Assembly: GCA_017464045.1 (NCBI GenBank)
Contig: JAFUEG010000141.1
Span: forward strand, 1 to 6,872
From: Lachnospiraceae bacterium
GTDB taxonomy: Bacteria; Bacillota_A; Clostridia; Lachnospirales; Lachnospiraceae
Reading direction: 5' to 3'
Length of the DNA stretch: 6,872 nt
The position numbers were made by a program, and so were the translations under genes. Each line of letters begins with the position of its first letter. Position 1 is the stretch's first letter. This document shows, piece after piece, positions 1 to 5,108 of the stretch. The notes under the pieces were generated by a model. It did not search any database and was not told the DNA's origin. It was given only the letters and a program-made list of their open reading frames with translations.

Positions 1-985
1 CCTTTAAAGAAAGCCTGTCCATACGATAATTAAGATAAGTCTTTACAAGTCTTACCTTATTGTTATTAACCATATGATTCTTATTACCCGCTCTAGGCGA
101 TACAACAGTCTTTGACTGTGGTTTTATAAGATTTATGGTTACTTCTATCTTTTGATAAATATTTTCTATAACAATCTTGCCGGATGAAACACCTTCCGGA
201 ACATTTTCCGGAGATATAAGTACATCCAAAGCAAATAAATTACCATAGAAATCATTACTTGTAATGTTTTTCTTTGCAGGCACCAAAAAATCATCCATCG
301 AACGAACGGTAGAGTTGGTAAAGCCCCATGTGTTTTTGCTTATATTAATTGAGATGCGTGAAAGTTCAGTCGGCATTTCAACATTTATCTTAGCTTTTGA
401 AACCGAAAGTGTAAGTGCACGTTTTTTGTGAACATAAACAAGGAACTCCTCCAGTGCCTGATTAACAGAGAGACTCGCCATAAGGCTTCCATAAATGTTT
501 TCAACTATCGGTTCCTTATTTATAAAGGTTCTCTTGAAATCATCTCTTACAAAAATCTTGGCTGCTTCACCCCAGTTGCTCTCTGCAAGACTCGCAAACT
601 TAAATAAATCATCAATCTTTTCATCACCATACTTTACAAAAGGAGTAACCACATCGATATCATAAGGTATCTTGAATTCTCCACCATCAGAGATAATACT
701 TATATGACCCTTGTAATTTTTACCCGCCTCAAGACAGGTAGCATCAAATGAATACGAAACATCAAAATTTCTGCTTATAAAAGTATGGTTATCAAATCTT
801 AATGTATAACGGCTATCATAAACCATAGCCTTAATAATATGGTCATTTGTACTTTTTACATTAAATGAACCTTCATATACTGTTCCCGATTCTATATTAA
901 GTTTTAGATACTCCTCAGAGATAGAAACCTCAGGTCTGTCAATCTGAAATTCTCCCTTGGCGTAATGTTCTACAACAGCTTTCAT
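1..985 (-). CDS. DUF5717-type large protein, N-terminal part (runs off left edge)
   Basis: An open frame of 328 codons starts at ATG 985-983 and continues past the left edge without a stop. The start is supported by GGAG at 995-992, six bases upstream. The protein begins MKAVVEHYAKGEFQIDRPEV. Roughly residues 15-115 look beta-rich, 118-190 look helical (KIDDLFKFASLAESNWGEAA, then ALEEFLVYVHKKR), 190-290 are again beta-rich, and a new helical segment opens near 312 (RLVKTYLNYRMDRLSLK). This order and these motifs match what I remember of DUF5717 proteins of Lachnospiraceae, which are commonly over 1,000 residues; the function of the family is unknown. There is no signal peptide or membrane segment in the visible part, so a cytoplasmic location is likely. 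It is divergent from the aminotransferase gene. The reading frame is secure; the family name is from memory of the sequence pattern. Confidence 0.75.
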   Translation of the reverse strand, partial: MKAVVEHYAKGEFQIDRPEVSISEEYLKLNIESGTVYEGSFNVKSTNDHIIKAMVYDSRYTLRFDNHTFISRNFDVSYSFDATCLEAGKNYKGHISIISDGGEFKIPYDIDVVTPFVKYGDEKIDDLFKFASLAESNWGEAAKIFVRDDFKRTFINKEPIVENIYGSLMASLSVNQALEEFLVYVHKKRALTLSVSKAKINVEMPTELSRISINISKNTWGFTNSTVRSMDDFLVPAKKNITSNDFYGNLFALDVLISPENVPEGVSSGKIVIENIYQKIEVTINLIKPQSKTVVSPRAGNKNHMVNNNKVRLVKTYLNYRMDRLSLK

Positions 986-1017
986 TAGTTTCTCCGAATA
1001 TTTAAATCTTTTTACAT

Positions 1018-1046
1018 TTGCTTGAATATCAGCTATATGTTATAAT
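1018..1046 (+). promoter_or_regulatory. Predicted sigma-A promoter for the aminotransferase (extended -10)
   Basis: A perfect TATAAT at 1041-1046 is preceded by TG at 1038-1039 with one base between, which is the extended -10 pattern. A weak -35, TTGCTT at 1018-1023, lies 17 bases upstream. Transcription would begin near 1053, giving an AT-rich leader of about 100 bases in which I see no riboswitch or T-box features. A prediction from sequence only. Confidence 0.55.
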
Positions 1047-1093
1047 GCTTAAAAGCTATTAATTAAACATACAATGCTAATATCACAAAGTAC

Positions 1094-1122
1094 ATTATAG
1101 CAAAAAAATAATATTTATACAA
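1094..1122 (-). promoter_or_regulatory. Predicted sigma-A promoter for the DUF5717 gene (extended -10)
   Basis: Read on the minus strand, TTGTAT (1122-1117) is followed after 17 bases by TATAAT (1099-1094), with TGC directly before the -10 as an extended element. The start would be near 1087, about 100 bases upstream of the DUF5717 start codon. It faces the plus-strand promoter at 1018-1046, so the two predicted transcripts overlap over about 35 bases. Confidence 0.5.
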
Positions 1123-1143
1123 ATAATTTATTTTTAATAATAT

Positions 1144-1149
1144 GGAGGG
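1144..1149 (+). promoter_or_regulatory. Ribosome binding site deciding the aminotransferase start
   Basis: GGAGGG lies seven bases before ATG 1157. The in-frame ATG at 1142 overlaps this site and has no Shine-Dalgarno sequence of its own, so it is almost certainly not the start; the protein begins MSKIPLRIEQ. Confidence 0.8.
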
Positions 1150-1156
1150 ATTGCAA

Positions 1157-2209
1157 ATGTCTAAAATTCCGCTTCGTATAGAGCAGCTTGATACTGTTTT
1201 ATACAATTCAAATCTAAATCCTATGGGTATTCCGGAATCGGTCAATAAAGCTCTAAATGAAAACCTAAACAGCATAATAAGATATCCGTCAGAATATTAC
1301 GGAGAACTTGAAAAGGCTATATCAGCTTATTCCGGCGCAGATGCGGATAATATTGTTTTGGGGAATGGTTTATCAGATATGCTCAGGCTTTACTGCTCAT
1401 TAATTATCCCGCAAAAAGCACTCATTCTTGCACCTACTGCAACCGAATATGCTAAGGTACTTTCAATATATGGCTGTGAAGTTACTTACTACTCTCTTAA
1501 TGAAGAAAAAGATTATGTTCTGGACGTAAAAGATTTTGTATCAAAGCTTGATTCCTCTTATGACATGGTTATACTTGGCAATCCAAACAATCCTACCTCT
1601 CAGATTATAAGCCGTATGGATATGGAGCTTATAGCAGAAGTGACAAAAGAACTCGAGATTTTCCTTATAATAGACGAAATGTACATCGAGTTTACAGAAG
1701 ATTATGGAAAACTTACAAGCATACCATTAGTTAAAGAATTTGATAACATGGCTATTTTAAGAAGTGTATCAAAATTCTTTGCCGTACCGGGACTGCGACT
1801 TGCATACTCAATTATTAACAACCCTTCACATATGGATATGATATCCGTAACGAAGGCGCCTAACAACATCTCAACACTTACTGCAGCAGCCTGTACAGCT
1901 ATGTTTAAAGACAAAAAATACATTGAAGAATCACGCTCACAGATTCATACAGAACGAAGTTTAATATACTCTGCCATGAGCACAAATAAAAATATAATGC
2001 TTTTTAAACCATATGCAAACTTTATGCTCGTGAAAATTCTTAAGGACGACCTCACCGCACAGGATATTGAAGAGCACTGCCGCACCAAGGGAATTATCAT
2101 ACGCAACTGTTCTAACTTTCATGGACTTGACAACAAATACATCCGTTTCTGTTTTATGAAACCAAAGCAAAACGACCTTCTTGTCAATACCATCTTGGAA
2201 CTGCTTTAA
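1157..2209 (+). CDS. PLP-dependent aminotransferase, class I/II fold (HisC/CobD-like)
   Basis: A complete 350-residue protein of fold-type I, the usual length for histidinol-phosphate aminotransferases and the related threonine-phosphate decarboxylase CobD. The N-terminal NLNPMG (19-24) corresponds to the NxNPxG segment of this group. NPNNPT is at 142-147 and the Asp that pairs with the PLP pyridine nitrogen is probably D173, followed by Y176. The Schiff-base lysine is K206 in SVSKFFAVPGLR, with R214 as a phosphate ligand. R330 in YIRFCF is in the position of the substrate-carboxylate arginine. The SKFFAVPGLRLAY block is nearer to CobD than to typical HisC, but no cobalamin or histidine gene is adjacent, so the substrate is open. 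It appears to be a single-gene cytoplasmic transcription unit with its own promoter and a strong ribosome binding site. No U-rich terminator follows; a long palindrome begins 20 bases after the stop. Confidence 0.9.
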   Translation: MSKIPLRIEQLDTVLYNSNLNPMGIPESVNKALNENLNSIIRYPSEYYGELEKAISAYSGADADNIVLGNGLSDMLRLYCSLIIPQKALILAPTATEYAKVLSIYGCEVTYYSLNEEKDYVLDVKDFVSKLDSSYDMVILGNPNNPTSQIISRMDMELIAEVTKELEIFLIIDEMYIEFTEDYGKLTSIPLVKEFDNMAILRSVSKFFAVPGLRLAYSIINNPSHMDMISVTKAPNNISTLTAAACTAMFKDKKYIEESRSQIHTERSLIYSAMSTNKNIMLFKPYANFMLVKILKDDLTAQDIEEHCRTKGIIIRNCSNFHGLDNKYIRFCFMKPKQNDLLVNTILELL

Positions 2210-2228
2210 AATGAACATATATACTAAA

Positions 2229-2330
2229 AGGGACGGGCTCTTATTAATAAACTTTATGGATAAGCGCATAAAGAGCAATCGCTAATGCTATACTTATTAC
2301 CTTAAAGTGTATTAATAAGAACCCGTCCCT
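2229..2330. repeat. ~102-bp imperfect palindrome, REP/MITE-like element
   Basis: The outer arms 2229-2248 and 2311-2330 match in 19 of 20 positions (AGGGACGGG, then C or T, then TCTTATTAAT), and the one difference becomes a G-U pair in minus-strand RNA. Pairing continues inward with a mismatch at 2250/2309, then 2251-2256 with 2303-2308, then 2260-2264 with 2293-2297, 2266-2269 with 2285-2288, and a final AGC/GCT stem at 2274-2276/2281-2283, so nearly the whole element can fold as one long hairpin. GGGACGG-type ends on long palindromes are, as I recall, seen in dispersed repeats of Firmicutes and in repeats linked to REP-associated tyrosine transposases. No transposase is present here. There is no U-tract on the plus side and only TTTT on the minus side, so it is not a convincing terminator, though it could act as one or protect mRNA ends. 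Confidence 0.7.
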
Positions 2331-2345
2331 ATAACAATTATATCT

Positions 2346-2579
2346 CTACTTACATTCTTCAAGCTGTCTTGTTAGTTCTTCAACCTTTCTTGTTAATAAA
2401 GCAATTGCCTCATCTTTTTCGGCAATAATTTTAGCATTTTCTTGACGTCCTTCTTCACGTCCTTCTTTTTTACCGGCGTTATATGCTATATCAGCTTTCG
2501 TTACAATTACATTTCCACCCATTCTAATCACCATATCCTTTTCATTTTCATTACCATTAGTTACATGTCTTATAACCAT
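2346..2579 (-). pseudogene. Remnant of an Rpn/PD-(D/E)XK putative transposase (C-terminal tail)
   Basis: An open frame of 77 codons ending in TAA. The second half is a charged helical tail (NAGKKEGREEGRQENAKIIA, then heptad-like LLTRKVEELTRQLEECK), the kind of C-terminus common on Rpn-family recombination-promoting nucleases/putative transposases of Clostridia. The nuclease domain is absent: extending the frame upstream adds only 12 codons before a stop at 2618-2616, and they show no catalytic motif. The ATG at 2579 has no clear ribosome binding site. A phrase, DMVIR, occurs twice, at the start and again 15 residues later, suggesting a small internal duplication. Best read as a decayed fragment; a genuine small coiled-coil protein is possible but less likely. 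Confidence 0.5.
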
Positions 2580-2770
2580 ATCCAGACCAATAGAAAAATA
2601 ATGGATTATTACTGCTTAAGAAAAAGCATAAAACATTAAAAACCAAAAATCAATATAAAATTCAAAATGCAACAAATTGTGTCATTTTTATGTAAACAAA
2701 CAGCAATTATGTCTACTAAAATCATCGATTTGTAGATTTATTAATGCATTTTTCGGGCTATGACTATAAC
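2580..2770. other. AT-rich intergenic stretch without a recognisable gene
   Basis: About 190 bases with stops in all frames at short intervals. I looked for the missing front part of the Rpn-like gene on the minus strand and did not recognise it. No convincing promoter for the fragment and no RNA gene were found. Confidence 0.5.
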
Positions 2771-2823
2771 AAAAAAGAACTCAGCATGCAATAAATAACA
2801 ATCAGCATGCTAAGTTCTTTTTT
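2771..2823 (-). terminator. Strong intrinsic terminator of the M56 peptidase gene (can work both ways)
   Basis: Arms 2771-2789 and 2805-2823 form a 19-bp stem (AAAAAAGAAC, then TCAGCATGC) around a 15-base loop. The single mismatch on the plus strand becomes a G-U pair in minus-strand RNA. On the minus strand the hairpin ends in a run of six U; the plus strand also ends in six T. It lies 41 bases after the peptidase stop codon and would close that transcript. Confidence 0.85.
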
Positions 2824-2863
2824 CAACAACGTTAGTCAATTAGTTTAAACATATAATTAAATT

Positions 2864-4249
2864 TTAGTCTTCCTCATCCTGCCAGTATAAAAACGACATT
2901 TTAACATAAATTTCTCTGTCATTCTCATTAATTATATAAACTTTATAATCACCGGGTTTTGATATTTCAAAGGTATGACCAAACAATTTTATCCCTTCAA
3001 TATATCTTCTGGTTCCATCAGGTTCAATTATACCAAGGATTAATTTACTGTCATCATCATCTGAAGTTATTGTCAATCCAATATTACCCTCTCCTTTTAA
3101 GTCTTTAATCTCAGCTAAAACGTATTTTTCATCTGATACAGGTATGTCTTTCTCTATAATTACATTATTATCCTTATTGTATATTATTTGAGAATAATCC
3201 TCCTTATAATATTCGTCTGCTATTTTCTCAATATGTTCTATATAACCATCCTCACATAACTGAGTGTAATCTTCAAACTGTTCACTGGATTCAACAAATA
3301 CAAAATTAAATATATCTTCAGCTAAATCAGTAACAGCATAAATTGTTATGCCGCACACAAATAAAGAACATATAGCAATTCCAACTAAAACACTCTTTTT
3401 TATCTTCCTGCCGGAATAATTTCCTGCTATAACTGCCCTGTCATAAATCTGACTTTTACTGCTGGACATGGATATAAATCCCGCAAAGCTGTCAAATATA
3501 GTGTTTGATGTTCTGATAAGACAATCAAAGTAATCATCAGTATCATAACCACCTATAGTCACACACTTATAATCACATCCACCTTCAGCCCATATCTTGT
3601 ATTGCTCCTTTATATACCACGCAAGAGGATTAAACCAGTTTATGCAGCACATAATCCCTACCAATGGTTTAAAATAATTATCTCTTTGCTTATAATGACA
3701 AAGCTCATGTGTAAGAGTAACCTCTAAATCTTCTTTAGATAATTTATCCGCAGTTATGTATATACTGGGTCTGAAGAATCCATATATAAACGGTGAACCT
3801 ATGCCTATCGCCCTATAAACTTTAAATTTTCTTCTTATCTTCAGCTTTCTTTTTAACTGTTCGACTATTTCCATAACATCTTCGTCTACGGAAATTCTAA
3901 TTAAAATAGACTTCTTTATATTAATATTTCCTATAATCCATTTAAAGATTTCTCTTGAAAGCATTGCTACAAAGACAACAAAAATCGTACAAAGAATTAT
4001 CTTCATAACAATTGTATAAAAAGCATAATAATGCTTACCGCCCCAATTATACCTTTCTTTCAAATACATAATTATTACCATACTGGGAATAAAGTAGCTA
4101 ATAATTGCACATTTCAAAGTAAAATATATAAAATCAGTTCTCAAATATTTACCAAAGTATCTTTTCAAAACAATCCAGAATAGTATAATTATACTTCCAG
4201 TAATACTGGCTGATAATATCATTAAAACTAAATTACATATAATATTCAT
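2864..4249 (-). CDS. BlaR1-like M56 membrane metallopeptidase with a novel extracellular domain
   Basis: A 461-residue membrane protein. Hydrophobic segments lie near 4-27, 42-62 and 76-97, followed by a cytoplasmic protease region with the zinc motif HELCH (H181, E182, H185), then INWFNPLAWY (203-212) and AEGGCDYKCV (221-230), where E222 is the likely third zinc ligand. These are the hallmarks of peptidase family M56. A last membrane segment is at about 286-305. In BlaR1/MecR1 the following extracellular part is a penicillin-binding sensor; here it is an unrelated domain of about 155 residues without SxxK or KTG motifs. Its residues 331-340 (LCEDGYIEHI) and 380-455 align without gaps to the secreted protein encoded just upstream. 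By analogy it would sense an outside signal and cleave a cytoplasmic regulator, but no BlaI gene is visible. An ATG at 4276 gives nine more residues; ATG 4249 is preferred because of its ribosome binding site. Confidence 0.9.
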   Translation of the reverse strand: MNIICNLVLMILSASITGSIIILFWIVLKRYFGKYLRTDFIYFTLKCAIISYFIPSMVIIMYLKERYNWGGKHYYAFYTIVMKIILCTIFVVFVAMLSREIFKWIIGNINIKKSILIRISVDEDVMEIVEQLKRKLKIRRKFKVYRAIGIGSPFIYGFFRPSIYITADKLSKEDLEVTLTHELCHYKQRDNYFKPLVGIMCCINWFNPLAWYIKEQYKIWAEGGCDYKCVTIGGYDTDDYFDCLIRTSNTIFDSFAGFISMSSSKSQIYDRAVIAGNYSGRKIKKSVLVGIAICSLFVCGITIYAVTDLAEDIFNFVFVESSEQFEDYTQLCEDGYIEHIEKIADEYYKEDYSQIIYNKDNNVIIEKDIPVSDEKYVLAEIKDLKGEGNIGLTITSDDDDSKLILGIIEPDGTRRYIEGIKLFGHTFEISKPGDYKVYIINENDREIYVKMSFLYWQDEED

Positions 4250-4256
4250 TATATAT

Positions 4257-4260
4257 CCTC
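4257..4260 (-). promoter_or_regulatory. Ribosome binding site deciding the M56 peptidase start
   Basis: GAGG (within AGAGGA) is seven bases before ATG 4249-4247, directly ahead of the first membrane segment. The alternative ATG at 4276 is only a few bases after the predicted transcription start and has no such site. Confidence 0.65.
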
Positions 4261-4288
4261 TTTTGTAAGAATTCATATATTACTTATC

Positions 4289-4317
4289 ATTCTAATTGCC
4301 ATATATTAAATAATCAA
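4289..4317 (-). promoter_or_regulatory. Predicted separate promoter of the M56 peptidase gene
   Basis: On the minus strand TTGATT (4317-4312) and TAGAAT (4294-4289) are separated by 17 bases. Transcription would start near 4282, about 33 bases before the preferred start codon. It matches the consensus less well than the promoter of the secreted-protein gene, and it sits after that gene's terminator, so the two genes can be expressed at different levels. Confidence 0.5.
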
Positions 4318-4329
4318 CATCAATCAACA
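4312..4329 (-). repeat. Two direct 8-base repeats one helical turn apart at the peptidase -35
   Basis: TGTTGATT (minus strand) occurs at 4329-4322 and 4319-4312, exactly 10 bases apart; the second copy contains the predicted -35 box. Paired direct repeats at this spacing are typical of sites for dimeric activators such as OmpR-type response regulators. The motif is short and AT-rich, so chance is possible. Confidence 0.35.
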
Positions 4330-4344
4330 ATCTTGATCAAAAAC

Positions 4345-4370
4345 TAAAGGGCGGCGAATGCCGCCCTTTA
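4345..4370 (-). terminator. Intrinsic terminator after the secreted-protein gene
   Basis: An 11-bp GC-rich perfect stem (TAAAGGGCGGC paired with GCCGCCCTTTA) with a 4-base loop, followed on the minus strand by AGTTTTTGATC, i.e. five U at 4343-4339 after two other bases' spacing. It begins seven bases after the TAG stop of the secreted-protein gene and lies before the peptidase promoter, so it should prevent or limit read-through. Confidence 0.85.
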
Positions 4371-4376
4371 AAATTT

Positions 4377-4907
4377 CTAATATAAAAAGGAACCACTAGC
4401 AGTGATTGTAACATCACTGATATTTTCTATATACACCTTATAATTACCTGACTGGGTAAGCTCAAAATTATGAGTTATAACTGCTGAACCTCTTACATAT
4501 CTTCTTGTTCCATCCGGCTGTACTATACCAACCTTTACCGTTTTAGATGCAGGAGAGACTGTTACAGCTACGCCTATAGTACCTCCATTATATGCCTTAA
4601 AAGTTCCACTTGTTCCTGAAGAACCACTTGATATAGACCATGAATTTATTGTACCGGAGCTATCCGGATAAGCTATCTCACCGATATTAATCTCCATACC
4701 TACAAGTTCATCATCGCTTGGATACTCTATATACTCTATATAACCATCATCACAAAGAACGCCTTCATCTTCTCCATCAGATATCTCGTATACAGGGTCC
4801 TCAGGACTATCAGTTGAATCATCGGATACCGCCAATACAGACATGCTTCCTGTAAGTAACCCAACAACAGTTAAAATTACTAATGCTTTTTTCTTGATTT
4901 TTCTCAT
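4377..4907 (-). CDS. Small secreted protein sharing a domain with the adjacent M56 peptidase
   Basis: 176 residues; start ATG 4907 with GGAGGA seven bases upstream. A Sec signal peptide is clear: RKIKKK, a hydrophobic core at 8-24, and a likely cut after A26 (SVLA/VSDD). The mature protein has a very acidic region (about 28-70) including LCDDGYIEYIEY (51-62) with its only cysteine, C52, then a Ser/Gly-rich stretch (83-101), then a beta-strand-rich domain (about 102-176) with VGIVQPDGTRRYVRG, HNFELTQSGNYKVYIEN and SGSFLY at the very end. There is no lipobox, LPXTG or membrane anchor, so it is probably released or held by binding. I do not recognise a named family. Residues 101-176 align without gaps with 380-455 of the neighbouring peptidase, 26 of the last 54 being identical. 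Promoter, 5' stem-loop, ribosome binding site and terminator all suggest high, independent expression. It may be the partner, competitor or reporter of the sensor; this is inference. Confidence 0.85.
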   Translation of the reverse strand: MRKIKKKALVILTVVGLLTGSMSVLAVSDDSTDSPEDPVYEISDGEDEGVLCDDGYIEYIEYPSDDELVGMEINIGEIAYPDSSGTINSWSISSGSSGTSGTFKAYNGGTIGVAVTVSPASKTVKVGIVQPDGTRRYVRGSAVITHNFELTQSGNYKVYIENISDVTITASGSFLY

Positions 4908-4934
4908 TTTAATTTCCTCCTGTTTATTTTATTA

Positions 4935-4965
4935 TAGAACCTCTATATTTTGTATAGAGGTTCTA
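4935..4965 (-). promoter_or_regulatory. Perfect 13-bp inverted repeat at the predicted mRNA 5' end
   Basis: TAGAACCTCTATA and its exact complement flank a 5-base loop. The predicted start site (near 4966) is at its edge, so the RNA would begin with this hairpin, followed by 14 bases before GGAGGA. No U-tract follows on the minus strand, so it is not a terminator. It could be an operator covering +1 to +31, or a 5' stem-loop that stabilises the message. The sequence does not resemble the BlaI/MecI TACA...TGTA operator core. Confidence 0.7.
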
Positions 4966-4972
4966 CCGTTTT

Positions 4973-5001
4973 AGTATACATTTTTATTTAATTATTGTCA
5001 A
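4973..5001 (-). promoter_or_regulatory. Strong sigma-A promoter of the secreted-protein gene
   Basis: On the minus strand a perfect TTGACA (5001-4996) is followed after exactly 17 bases by TATACT (4978-4973), a five-of-six match. This is the best promoter in the window; its start would be near 4966. Confidence 0.8.
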
Positions 5002-5044
5002 TAATTGCCTATTGATTTTTAAAACTGTTTTATTTTTTATAAAG

Positions 5045-5071
5045 AAAAAGCACTCCAAAATGAGTGCTTTT
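5045..5071 (-). terminator. Intrinsic terminator of the LuxE-LuxC-like operon
   Basis: A 10-bp stem (5046-5055 with 5062-5071; AAAAGCACTC and its complement) with a 6-base loop, followed on the minus strand by TTTTTCTTT. It lies about 40 bases after the acyl-CoA reductase stop and before the promoter of the secreted-protein gene, separating the two units. Confidence 0.85.
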
Positions 5072-5108
5072 ATAATCCCGATATCATTTAAAATCTATCA
5101 TATTATAA

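Noticed and set aside
1142..1156. Upstream ATG giving five extra residues on the aminotransferase
   Set aside because: It overlaps the GGAGGG ribosome binding site of ATG 1157 and has no site of its own.
1063..1275. Minus-strand open frame of 70 codons
   Set aside because: It spans the promoter region and the antisense of the aminotransferase start, with no family resemblance.
1702..2278. Two minus-strand open frames (73 and 105 codons) within and after the aminotransferase gene
   Set aside because: They are antisense to a well-supported gene, and the second also runs into the palindrome; neither has a recognisable domain.
2229..2330. Palindrome read as the aminotransferase terminator
   Set aside because: No T-run follows on the plus strand and the stem is far longer and more interrupted than a usual terminator.
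2442..2639. Plus-strand open frame of 65 codons
   Set aside because: It is antisense to the Rpn-like remnant, rich in Phe/Tyr/Ile as expected from AT-rich DNA, and has no clear ribosome binding site.
2864..3330. Penicillin-binding sensor domain on the M56 peptidase
   Set aside because: The tail is too short and lacks the SxxK, SxN and KTG motifs, so beta-lactam sensing is not supported.
4935..4965. Palindrome read as a BlaI/MecI operator
   Set aside because: Its half site lacks the TACA/TGTA core known for those repressors, and no BlaI gene is visible.
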